Made by a program: the position numbers and the translations under genes
In this document: positions 35,861 through 48,800 of the stretch, piece by piece
Numbering within the stretch: position 1 is the stretch's first letter
Layout of the letters: every line of letters starts with the position of its first letter
From: Otis tarda
Taxonomy: Eukaryota > Chordata > Aves > Otidiformes > Otididae
Direction: 5' to 3'
Assembly (NCBI GenBank): GCA_026413225.1
Contig: CM048554.1
Coordinates: forward strand, 8,944,001-9,008,000
DNA: 64,000 nt
Notes under the pieces: model-generated
Told to the model about the DNA's origin: nothing
Seen by the model: the letters and a program-made list of their open reading frames with translations, nothing else
Database searches by the model: none

Positions 35861-36807
35861 TTAAGAGCCTTTGTCACCTGGTTTCTTCTTGCTTGTCTTC
35901 TCTATCATCGTCTCCACTATCATCGCTGTCTCTTCATATGTCTGAATTCTGTCGTCTGAAAACTTCTCGATGGACTCCACCACCTCCACCTTCTCGTAGC
36001 TCATGGAGCCAGGCAAGCCTACTTCCCTGAACAAAAGGCCTTGCTTATCTTCTCGCTCATATTCTGCCTCTCGAAGGACTCCTGGCTCAGTTGGGCTTAT
36101 CAGACCAGGGGAAGGAACTGGCTCAGTCTCAGAGATGTCTGGATACTTTGTGATTTGCTCGATTTTTCCTATTGTTTTTTTTCCCCATTCAAGTATGTCT
36201 TCTTTCTCCTCCTCTTTCAGTTTCTCTGGGAATTCAAACTCTTCCCTTCTTTCACAGATATCCCTTTTCTCTTTTTCTGGTGGTTCAGCGGGTTCTGGCA
36301 GCTCTGGTATGGGCTCCACCTCACCACCAATCATCACCTTCCCGTTGCTGGTGGAAACTGTGATCCCTGCCCCAACTGGGATGGAGGGGGCCAAGATGCA
36401 AGGTTCTTCATAGCTTTCCTCCCCTGTTACCAGCACATAACGCCCTTTGGAATGAGCATCAGGTTTAGGCTCTGGTCTCTTGTGGACTCTTATTTTCTCC
36501 CTCACAATGTTACAAAATTTATCAAAGGCTTTACTTATTTGGGCTCCATCAGGTACATCCTCTGGGCCCATTTCCCTTTCATCAAGTTCTAATCCTTCCT
36601 GCTCAGGTTCACATGTGACTGAGCCTTCATGCCTAAACTCCAGTTGATCTTGGTCAAAACCTTCCAGAGTTCTTTCGTACATTCTTTCAGGTGAGAGACC
36701 GTCGGTTATGTCTTTAGACATCAGCTCCTTTTTCCTGGCAATTTTCTTTGTCAGGGCTTTTTGTCTGGGCTTTACACTGGCAATGTCTTGCATGGCCTGG
36801 GTGATAT
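35861..36807 (-). CDS. BFSP1: BFSP1 exon 8: tail domain (residues 346-660)
   Basis: 947 coding bases to a TAA stop (35861-35863), after a tttcccctag acceptor. The tail is rich in Glu, Pro and Lys. Recognisable blocks are [19 protein letters not shown] at its start, [13 protein letters not shown] (428-440), [12 protein letters not shown], and the C-terminal [20 protein letters not shown] with [12 protein letters not shown]. The stretch between these blocks has drifted strongly from human. Confidence 0.97.
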
Positions 36808-39800
36808 CTAGGGGAAAATCAAAACAAAGCAAACAACAAACAGTGCTGAACACAGTTACTGCAAATGCTAGAGCTGCCTCTCACCCTCACTGCTGCAGGC
36901 AAAACATGAACACAGCTTCCAGCAGTGCATTAAACAGCCTCTTCTTTTGCGTGGCCCCCCCCGGCCAAGCAGCCATTTTGCACACTGAGCACTGCCATAC
37001 ACAGTGTGAGGACTGGACAGCTGCGAGCATAAGAGAGGCAACTGCACAAAATGTTCACCTATCATCAGGCCTGCAATAATGCTCAGCAGGAGCGTTCAGC
37101 AGCTGCTGCTGCAGTCAGGGTCACCACCTTCCTCCCAAGCATCATGGCAGGGATGCCATGATGGGTTTCTAGACAAGAAACCTCGTCTCCTACAGCAGAG
37201 ACTGAAGACAGATGCTCAAAGTTAGAGGCATGGCCTAGCAGTACGACTAACTGGAAATAACTTATCTGGCTTTTACAGCTCTTGGTAGCTGTAAAAAAAA
37301 CTCAAAAGCCCTATTTAAAACTTTCCCACTGAATGCAGTGGTGCTGAGTGAGCAGCCCATGGAAAGGCAAGTGTCATCACCAGCTCTTCCAGCACTTCTG
37401 AAGATGGGATCAGCAAACGGACGCCTTGCCTTTGTGTCCTAGGGGGGCTAAGAGTGAGCCAGGCATCTCCCCTCACAGCAATTTTGGGTATGGGCAGATG
37501 CAGGGAGGTTTGCCATAGTGAGTGGCTGGCGGGCACAGAGCTAAGCAGCTGCCCAGCCAGCAACGCAGTGCTGAGGAGCAACATTTTGGCATCACTTGAA
37601 CACTGACGTTGAGCTCTAGGCCCATGCAGAGGGAAGGCCTGCCCGCAGGCTGTGCTTCTGATCTCCTGGGCGGTTGGTAGCCACCAACCCCATGACAGCT
37701 GAGCAGCAGCAGGAGTGCAGGCAGGCTGCTGATTTCCATGGCATAAACAACTAGACTAGAGGAGGCAGAGCTTGGTACTAGGAATTACAGGAACAAGGGG
37801 ACAGACAGATATTAATGTTGCCCCCTGTTTTGTGCAATGTCACAAGTACAGTAACATATATAAAATGCCCTTCTTGCCTTGCAGGTAGTAAGCGGAGGTG
37901 TAGTTAGAGACAGGTTGAATGCTCAGCAGATACAAAGCAACACTTTGCAGGACAGCAGTTATTGACAGCTGCTGAGGATTTGGCCTCATTCATTGCAGAT
38001 CCATTTCATATAAAACTGCTACAGTTCACACAGCAGTTAGAAAAAAATACACATGCACTCCAAAGAAAAACCTCATCTGATGGTTTATCTCCATTCTCAG
38101 GACAGTTCATTGTAAGTAAAACCTCAGTGAACTTTGGATTTAAGCTCTAGTAAGTCACCCCGCGGGTTAGTACCTACAGCACCTTTCTATAAACCAACTA
38201 CCCTCTTTGTTAAAAGCAGCCTCACTATTTTAGTTCTGGCCATTTCCTTGTCACAAGATTTACAAGCATCCTAATTCTAACAAGCAATCATACAACATGG
38301 AGAAACACCATTTAGAGGAAACCAGGCCATGGAACATGAAAAGGCCCCTAAAAAGTGTCCTCTGCCTGCCTGCAGCACTCAACATGCCCTGAAGCTCTTC
38401 GTACGTAACTGAAGTGTGGGCCAATGACTCGCAACAAGATGGTACAAAACCCTCAGCTCTTTCCATAGTTTCAGGTGCCTTCTGACATTGCTCTGTTAAT
38501 TGACCTGAGTAGTAAATTGCAAAAAATAAGTAAAAAGAAACCTGTTTGGTTGTGGTTTTGGCCTTTGACAGTTTGTCCCAAAGACAGGTGAGGTAAGCTG
38601 AAATGATTGGATTTACTTAGCAAGCCTGGAGTTAGGCTGTCACGGCTGATGTTCGTATGGAAGACAAATGGAAAAACAGCTTAAAATACAATGATGCTGC
38701 TCTTGACAGACACAGGAAGACATGTCACAGATTTACCTCTTCCCCTCGAAGCTTGAGGCTGGACAGGTCTATAGATCTGTGTGAAGAGCGTGACTGGCGT
38801 TCCTGCTATAGCAGAGTTTAACCTGCCAGGAGAAGACATGCATCAGTCAGACCTCCTCCCCCTCATTTCCATCAAGAGCAAGTGCAATTGTGCAAAATGA
38901 AGCATAGAGTTTAAATAAATTTATTTCTCTGTGGTGAGGAGTTAAAGAGAATGACAGGAGCTTTTTTCTTGTCTGGGGAAAATCAACACAGCCACAGCAC
39001 CTTCACAGGAGTTAGGCTGGTTTCCACCAGCAGGAGACATGGGATGCTTCATTAGGTAAAGTACACCAGTAATTAAAACTCATAGCAACAGGTTTGCAAT
39101 TTAGCACAGCACTTTGAAAAGTCAATCCACACCTACCAGGCGTCAATTGGAGCTGCACATGCTGGCCAGTAAAATATGAAATTAGGTAGCTGTTACAATG
39201 TTACTTGCATATGCCTGACTTCAGAAGGGCAAGAAGAAAACTGAGCAGTCTTCCTTGGAAAATATTTGAGGAGTCAGTGGTATTAAGGGTTAACAATTAA
39301 ACCTGGCCTATATGGAAACAAGTTACTATATCTGTGGCGTTTCCAGTCTGCTCTGCTAGAATCTGAGGTAATATTTTGGCCTGTATGGAGGATATACACC
39401 CTGTGTAGATATACAAGAGATGCACATTTGGATTTTTGGTGCTGAGAATTACCCTGATCAGATACTCCTAGCCAGAATGCAGTGTCCAAAATGAGACCCT
39501 GAAAACTGATGAAATATCTTTTCCCCACATGTGAGACTGACTATGAGCAAGTGTCTTTCCCCTGCACCTTCTTGACAACCCAGAACAGGGATTTCGGTGT
39601 TCAGGACTTCAGCCCTGCTGTATCTGCCTGCGTAGGTGGCACCAGGCACTGCTTTGAAAACTCAGTTCCTTTTCTCATGTGAGGCTGATTTTTGACATCA
39701 GAGGGAGCCAGTGCTCCTCCATAGGTTTAAACACAACCCAAATCCCTGCAGATTTCTTATATTCTACCCTTTTTCCCCCCTTGCCTGAAGAATGGCGTTG

Positions 39801-42800
39801 CTGTGAAGAGTGTTTTGCTTTACAGGACATTTGCCTTGTATGAGCCCTGCAAGACCAACTTGCCCGTAATGCGCCAACAAGCTTCCCTGACACCGAGGCA
39901 GTGGAGAGGGTGTTCAGTTTGCTTTTGTATGCTTCTGACCTCTGTGCATTGACACCAGGACAGTATATGGAAAGGAGACTGTATGGAAAGGAGAAGCTCA
40001 AAATGGCTTTGACCCTTTTCTTGGCAGAGGCTTGACCAGATTTTGCATCTATTTATATTCCTGTCCCTGGATATCTAAAAGTGAAAGGTGTGAAACTGCC
40101 ATACGTTTGGGGGGGATCAGATGCCCTTAAGCATACATTTTCCAAAGAAGATAAAAGAGATCACTGGCCCCTTTGGGACAGTCGCAAAATTCAGCCTTAC
40201 CGACTCTCCTCGTTCTCTATGATACGTTTGTACCGTTCCAGCTCGTTCTCCAGGGACTGCTGGTAGATCACCAGCTGACGGCAGTCGGTCGTATACTTCT
40301 CCAAGGTCCTCTCGGCCTCCTCTATCCCCTTCCTAAGGTTTTCAATCTGCTCATTGTAAAGCTGAATTTCATCATCGTAACTCTCCTGGGTGTTTTTAAT
40401 TGCTTGTTCCAACATGGATGTCTGGTAAACAAAATTGGTGGATGAAAGAAGCAGCTGTGAAGCACTCAGCATCCCCATATTTCAAGGGTACTTACAGGCC
40501 AGAGATGTTTTATTATGATGTATGAAGCTGCACTGCTTAAACTCAGTGGCAGTTTTGCTGCATTTGTTTAGTTATTCAAAACCTGCTCCCCTCTGCCTCC
40601 TTATCTAGCCTAAGGCTTCTGTTTCAAAATAAGCATGACGGGATCAGCATGAATGTGGGGAACAGCTGTGTGATGTCTTCTTTCCCCATGTATGCATGGG
40701 GAAAGACTCACTGCATGACCCGCAGCTCACCATGGATGGCCTGGGCAGAGCAGGCAGTGTTTTATGAGGAGAATACAAAAGTGCTTAACTGAGAAAATGT
40801 GCCTGGGCAAAACCTTTTCTTTCTTCTCTGTGGTCTCCAGACCAAGGACTGAAGGGTAAAAGGAAGGGTTTTTTTAAAAAATAAAAAGCTTCCCTTTTGA
40901 ATTAAATTCCTTCATTTACTTTAGCAATAAAAATAACTGCTGTGCAGTAAAGGCCTTAACACCAGTCATTGGTGTATGTGAGAGATGGCGAAGACTCCCT
41001 TGCAAAAACAAGCAGGAGTTACAGGTGGGATATTCAATGGTGTAATTCTGCTCTCACTTTCTTCTGCTATTTTTGGTTATTTATTATAGTTTCTTTATCA
41101 CTTGCGGATTTTTTTTACCCTTTTCAAACAGCTTTTAAGGAGATAAACTCACAAAAATCTAATGGGGCAATAAGTGACTAATGGATTCTTTAATAACTGC
41201 TTTATTTCTCTATGTTACAGGCAGGATTTTAAAAAACCTTTTAAGAGCCTAAATTTAGGAGCTAATTCCCTTGGTTTTACTTTGGTTATATTGAAGTGTA
41301 CCAGTGAACCAACAGACCTCTTTAATGTCTAGTGCTTACGAGGTGGGGTCAATAACCTCTCTGCGTCACAGTTATCAGGTCCAGAAACAGGAAAGCAAAG
41401 GAGCTCAAGGACATCTCAGTCATCATATCCAGTCTCCACTGTCACAAGCAACCATGTCATCATTCATAAAGTTATTTCACTCTTTTAATCTCAAGGCATT
41501 AAAAAAATTGAATAAGAAACTCTTTCTAAATGGGACATGAAGATTTGATTTCGAAAGCAGCAAAATTAATTCCCCAAAGACTGCTTCTCTCCATCTGCCA
41601 GCAGAAGGCTGATTCTCTCCCCTTTTTTATATATTGATTCATTATCTCATTTATCACTATATTGATTCTTGCCCTTCCCCCAGAGCACACGTGTCCTTTC
41701 CATCAGAGCATAAGACATGAGAGAGAGACCAAGGAAAAGACCTGAGTGTAGCACTGTCCCTGAGTGATCTAGTGAGAGGAGTTATGCTCAGGAAGTTAAG
41801 AGCTGCTGCTCTGACTGTCCAGAGGCTTCCAAAATCCCACTTAAAGATGTTTTATGCCAGTATATAACTCCTCCTGCCCTGTATAGACAACTCAAGGCAC
41901 AAAGGATGCTGTATTTGAGGGGCATAAGGTGGTCATTCTTCACCCCTATCTGCTAAGAAACATTCAACTGCATGTAGGTAGACTTGCCATTGGCAATACA
42001 GGACTGGTTTCTATTCACTGTAGCCTTTAGCTGCTCCTCCATCTCCTGCTGCCCTTGTCCCTGCACTGCACACTTGCTTGGAGACACTGGTTGGAGGAGG
42101 AAGGTTGATTTATGGCAAGTTTGTCTCAGAGACAGGCAGAAGCAATGAGCAAATGTCTTGGCCAGTCATTTTCTGGAAATCAGGAATTGTCAAAAAGCAG
42201 GTGGTTTTGGTGCTGGCAGTGTCTAAGCACAGGAGAGGTGCTGATGTGCTTAGTAGTGCTTAGTAGTGACAGGGATGAACGCAGCCAAATGTAGATTAAC
42301 ATCTATTTCAAAGGACATTCAATTTTGATTACCAAGCCTGTTCAGTCCTTCTCATAGCAATCTTAGAATTGGCTGTGGCTCTGATGGAAAAGACTAGGCA
42401 GAACCCTGAAGGTCCTCCATCATTTTTCATGGAGCTAATTTCCAGCCTGAGCTCAGTAAATAAGAAAGACAGACCAGCCCCCTGTGGGACTTGCATCCAC
42501 AGCCTCCTGCTGACACCATCCCACAGAAATCTAGTGACAACATGGAAACCTTCTCCCACTAGCTACTCTGATAAGCAAAGATGGCTTCGTTGTGGCTATT
42601 ATGCCTACAGCCCTCCTTGGCCATCTAAACCTGATGATTTGGGCCACCAGGAGAATGAGAATGAAACAGCTGAAGAAGAAAATGGTAAAAAGGAAAATAT
42701 ATCTTCAGTTTCCAAGTCAATTGAGTTCACCAGACCCTGTTAAAGACCATGCGACCATAAAAAGAGCAGAGTTCATGAGTGTCATAGTTGTGTTTATAGC

Positions 42801-45800
42801 TAGTTAGGACAGTACCTCTGTCTGCAGTTTGTATTTTTGTGCCTGTAGCTGACAGAGGATGCTCTTATATTCCTCCAGCTGGCTCTGCAGAACAGGGATC
42901 CTCCTCTCTGCTATCAGTTTTTCCTGGTTGGAAGAAAACAACATGTGTACAGGAAGGTATGTTTCACTCTTTTAAGAAGAGCCAAAAGAAATTCCACTAC
43001 TGGAAATAAACTGTAAAGACAAATAGAAAGTGACAAAAGACAAATAAAAAGATAGGTATTGACCCTTAAGTAAATCCTTGTGGCATGGTTTTAAGAACAA
43101 AAGATGGCAATACTGTAGAAGTACAGCTTATGTTGAAATTAGACCCTGTAGATGTAGCTGTTCATATCTTCTTCCAACTAGTAAACATTCTTGGCATAGC
43201 CACTCATACTGATGGGAATCAATAAGTTTTCAGCTAGTGTGTAGTGATTTATTTTATTTACAAATTTTCACCACATCTTGCCCCTTCAAGGACAAGATTT
43301 TCTCTCTCTCTCTGTAAACACTTATATATCCTGGCAGCTCTTCCTCAGACAGGAAGCACAACTACTTCAACTGCCTTTCAACCAGCCATTTTGGGGGCTA
43401 ATACATACTTCCAAATCTACAATTTGTTTTTTCTCTCAAATTCAGTTTTTGGTACTTACTCACAGTTGTTGCAGTTTTCATTTAACCTTGGAGTGGGAGT
43501 TGGAGAATCTGGGATGCTTTAAGAATAAACATTGTCTCTTTCTTAGAGCAGCATGTGTTTACCAACAGCAATACTTACCTCACATATGCCAGTGGTTATA
43601 GGGGACACGCGAGGGGTTGTCTGGATGATCTGCTGCAAAACACTGACATAGGTCTGGATTTCCATAAGGTTCTGTGGTGAAGTAAGAAACATTTTCACTG
43701 GAAAACGCCATAGCAAAGTGCGCCCTTCAATGTGCTCCACTTCTGGGGTTTATTCCAAGATACTTACTTCTTTCAGCATATAAAGTCCAGTTCATGCTCA
43801 GACTTGGTTTTGGAATGTGGTTTTAGACCTGATTTTGAGTGTATGTGTGCTAAAAGTTTCATCATGCTGAGGGTACATTTACAGACATTTGGCTAAGTAA
43901 CAACATAGTTCATAGTTTTAATTTAACATTCCATGATTTCAAATTTTACAGGAGATTATTAAAAAACAGCCTTGTATGTGGTCCAAAAAAGGTGACCCTC
44001 TTCTTCCAAAAGCAGCAAAGATGGGATAGTGGCCTGATCCCAAGCCTCACAGCTTTCCCAGGAAGAAAAAGGAGGTTTATGTGTTACTCAGCTGCAGCAT
44101 AATCATATGACCACAGGCTGATTAACTGGAATGCGCTGGCCCAGAAAATTAGGAATCCCCCTCTGATGAAAGCAATGGCTTCTTAGCATGAAGTAGAAGA
44201 CAGTTTGACCAGCATGTTGGGTTGAATCATGGCAACAGGTCAACAATTTCAGAACATTGCTACAGGTGTAGACATTAGACCCTGAGGGAGTCAGTTCGGA
44301 TGCTTGCCAGTCACTTAGCCATTGGGTTTGACCTCCACAGTGCAGCTGTTGAGCCCATTGAAAATATATAGTGCTATATTTACCCACCAAAACACAAACA
44401 GGATTTGCTTTAATTTGCCACTGTAACAGATCATGGAGAAGGGCAGAGTTTCACACATGCCTCTAGAAGGAAGAGCTAAAGAAGTTGGCAAATTCAGCCT
44501 GTTACCTTCTTGTATCTGTCCTTTGTGGCAGTAATGTCATCCTGCAGGAACTGGGACTCGATCTGCAGTTCCAGGTTGCACAGCAGTGCTTCATCAGCTT
44601 CCTGCAAGGCACATATAGCTGGAGTGTCAAAAAACACAGCACTTGCTTAGCCATAATGTGGGTCATTGTACAGGCATAGCAGCCTGTGAGGAGAATCAAA
44701 GCCTACTGGGAGAAATACAAGTACTATGAAATCAACAACAGGCACCTTATTCATTATGTTCTCCTACTGTACATGCTGCTTTTCTGTACAAATATAATTT
44801 ATGATAGAGTTTGGCACTGGCACTGTCAAAATATGTTTACCATATGCTTCATGAATGCTGGGAGCCGAGTGAGAGATGCTATGAAATACCAGTCTTTGAC
44901 TCTAAAAGCTTGCAATGGTGCTGGAATCTTAAACAGAACACTAAGGCATTGATTTCTCTATCTTTATGACAGGACCTGAAGTATCCTGACACTTTTTTAG
45001 TACCCTTGGTAAAGAATACCTTATTTAAAAAAAAAAACAAACCCACAGGATGGTCCAAAGTATTTTCACTCCTTTTGGTGTGTTCTCAAATATCACAAAT
45101 GTTTGTCAGGTTTGGAACCATTTCTGGAAATAAAAATGACAGATGAGCAAGTCCAGAAAAAGTCCATTTGCTGCAGAAGTTCCTAATACTGGGGTTTGTG
45201 AGGAAGAAAGTTCACAATGTCGAATTAATTCAGAGGACAAGCCATATGACTAGCAATCGTGATCTCAAAGTACATAGGTAAGTGGGTTTAGATCAAGTGA
45301 AATCTCCATTTCTGCATTAGGTCTAATTTAGATTTTTCCTGTCTTATGTTCTTTAATATAAGGCCATTAATATAAAACAATTGAGGCTTTCCACCACTGA
45401 ATTGTGCCAAGAAGTACTTCTGTTTTCTTTAAGCCTATCATCTGTCATGTACGTTTCCTATTAGAAGACACGATCCCCACCCTTGGCTCGTGACACGACA
45501 CAGACCAGCATGTCCTTTCTCCTCCTCATCCATCTCTTTTTGGATCTGAAGTCTGGCTAAACTGCTGTCAGAAATTAAGCAAGATTTTAAAAGACATACA
45601 TAGATAATCTTTCAAGTGTTAAAATCTATTAAAATATAGATCTGTTTACAGGTTTGATCTCCAAGTCTTGAGTAGCACCCACTGAAGGTAACAACAAATG
45701 CTCTCCAGTTTCACATTCTTTGTCAGGGAATTGCGATATAATCATTTAATTGAGAGTAACACTCAACTGACCACGAAGTCTCTAAAAAATGTAAGACAGG

Positions 45801-48800
45801 AGTTTGAATTGGTTCTCTCACACTTCTGGTTTGCTAAGGGAAGTGGTTTTGAGCTTACAAGTACCTCCATTTTCAGCAGGATTTTCCTGGAAGCACAAGA
45901 GACATGATAGAAGGTGGAAAAAAATGTCCTTTTTTTTTTTTTTTTTGACAATTTGGTTGAGCATTATATTTTACAGGATTTGGGGTGTTCCATGCTCTGG
46001 TTTCACTCTGCTGTAGCAGTATTTCAACTACTCATTTAGTGCTAGATATTCTATAACTTTTTGATTCATATATATATGTATATGTGGCACCTTACTGCCA
46101 CAAGAAATCTGAATTTCACTACCAGTATCAGTCATCGTAGTCTCAAAGGTGCTACAACAGTTATTTCTCAGAATACTTTGGTGCACTTCATGGAAGACCT
46201 AACCGGAAATGACTACTTCGTTCATTGGATTGAAAAATGGTGAATATAAGTCCTGACTCTGTTGCTTTACAGCTGAAAGATCTCTACAGAGCTCTAGGCC
46301 ATCTTACCAAAATACGAGATGTTGCTTCTAAGCAGGAAATTTAAAAAAAAGAAAGGGGGAAAAAAAAAAGGACCTAAAGGTCCTTTAAAATTACCTGTGT
46401 GCCATTACCAGCTGTAAATATCTCAGTGAGTGGATCAAATAAAAGACTGAAATCTATGGGTGCAGCATATGGCTGGTCAAAGGGAACTTTTCTTTTTGCA
46501 CGTGCACAGCATGCACTATTTCAAAAATGTGTAGATGCTAGCTGTCTCATTATATTGCTAAGCCTGCCAGCCAGAGACCTCTCCAGCGGTCTCTGCTTTG
46601 TGAGACAGTGGCTGATTCAGACACATCCAGACCAGCACATTTGGAGCCAGTCATTAGGAATGTTCGCTGCTTTTCTGCATTCCTCTGCCTTGCTATTGAG
46701 AGGAAGATCATCAGGACAATGGCCATGTTGGGAGGTTTGGGAGGAAGCCAAAAAAAGTCCCCAGGCCCCTAGATAATACAGATAAACAAATATTACTGCA
46801 TGTAATAAGCAAAAGCAGCATTTGGATTTCCAAATCTTCCTTCAAAGGGGAAAAATGCTTTTGCTTTTATTCTCTGCTTTCAGATAGACCAGCTATATTT
46901 ATGTTGTATATCAGAACAGTCCAGTGCCTAGACATTTTCTTCTGAACTTTGCAGTGTTTGCAACTCAACTTCCAAAAAAACATTCTGGTTTAGGTGCTGA
47001 TTTCAGAAAGCTGATCCACCTGATTAAGCAGCATTTTAATTCACCATGAAAGTGTTCACTGATTTTCCAAACTGATTCTCCATCTGTTGGAAAAGGCATG
47101 AGTCTACATCTGCAAATGCAGGTTTCAGGCTATATCTTGGGCACTGTACAGAAAATCAGCTGTGTTCTCTCCAGCATTTGGTGCCCCAATACAAGGATCT
47201 GTTGCAACAAGGGCAGCGAGGGGCAGCCCAGATGCAGTCTGGAATAAAAACACCCCTCGCAACTCAAGATCTTGTCAGCTGTGTCTGGGGTTGTTGAATC
47301 AATCTACTTTTCTTTAGTGACAGATTGACTACGAGGAACTGTGAAGATGGACCCATCAGCTCCAGATACCCCTTACATAACATTTGCCTCCACAAATATT
47401 TTTTAAGAGCTTTCAGGGTATTCAAGAGACCTGCTAGCACACAGGAAAATAGCACTGATGCAGGATATCTAGAGCTCATTGGAGACAGAAATGCTAAAAC
47501 CTGCATTTTTTAAAATCTAAAACATGCATATCATTCACGTGATAGTGCTCAAGCAGAACCAGCTCCTGCCATTTGTAGTGGGAAAATTTAAAAAAACCCC
47601 TCTATTTAATCCACCCATAATTGTTTCCCACTAACGATAAGCTGTGAAAAATAGAACTGGGGAAAGATATAATACAACTTTCTTCACTCAGATGAAAGCT
47701 AGAATCAAGAGAGAATCAGGCTTTCTCAGTTTCACAGACTCGGTTTGGAAACTTTACTAAACATGTTAATAAACTTTATTTTATCTAAGTGTTATTATTA
47801 CTACTATTATTATTGTTATTATTATTTCTCTTCCTATGGTATTAGTTCAGGAAAGTGCAGCTCGATGTAAACTTTCCTCATGTTTCACTGTGAAAGGTAT
47901 GAATTATGGGGTTTTGTGGCTTCTTTTCTATTTGGGAAGCTGAGGCTCTGTCCTGGGAAGGCTGACCATATCATGCAAAGGAATGAGGAGCTTTGAGACA
48001 CAATAATAACAAAATATAAGGACACTAAAATATACAAAATGAACAATGCACGATTTCTCACCACCTGATGTCCCAATGACCGAAACAGCCATCTCGAGCA
48101 GTGATCATGGAAACGAAACCAAGCAGCAAGCAAAGGAGTGAAAGAGAGCCAGCAAGGTAGAGAGAGCAATGCCGGCGAGTGAGAGATATCCTTACCTCAG
48201 GCAACCCCCACTTATATACTGAGCATGACATTTATGGCATGGAATACTCTCCTTGGCCAGTTTGGGTCAATTTTTCTGTCTGTCTCTCTCCCAGCTTCCT
48301 GCACTTACACATTAGCCAAGATCTGGAAAATCAGTGTCCGTGGTCTCATTAGCAACAACTCATATAATCAGTGTGTTTATCAAAATTCTTCACATATGAA
48401 ATCCAAAACACACCGGGTACTGAGAAGGAAAATTAACTCCATTCTTGCCAAAACCAGGACACCTGAGCAGAGCTGAGGCTGTGTGAGCTGTGGATGGCAT
48501 GTGCTACATGACGAAAATCAGCAGGACTGTACAGAGCAGGGTGCTACACAGTGCGTGTACATACATTCTGAGGCTCAGTCATTTTCACAAGGCTTAAGGA
48601 GGGAGATGGAGGGGAAGGAGAACTTTTCATCAGCGTATAATGACAAGAAATACGTTGCTCTGACATTTTATCTTTTCAGTGCTTCTTCAAAGCAGCTTGC
48701 TGTAGTAAATGAAACCAAAGGAAAAAAATGATAAAGACCTTCCCTTTTCCATTTTTTCAGACTTACCTTATTAAGGCGTTCAAGGGTTTCTTTTAGCCTC

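Larger units (their letters stand above)
44602..48766 (-). other. BFSP1: BFSP1 intron 2
   Basis: 4.2 kb intron with the truncated ERVL-like LTR (47998-48461) and an ATT microsatellite. Nothing else recognised. Confidence 0.85.

Noticed and set aside
36003-36592. Plus-strand open frames of up to 183 codons opposite BFSP1 exon 8
   Set aside because: Shadows caused by the biased codon use of the Glu-rich filensin tail on the other strand.
42369-42743. 124-codon plus-strand open frame in BFSP1 intron 5
   Set aside because: No domain, no splice context, no recognised homology; likely chance.
46399-46776. 125-codon open frame in BFSP1 intron 2
   Set aside because: Composition is like surrounding non-coding DNA and nothing is recognised.
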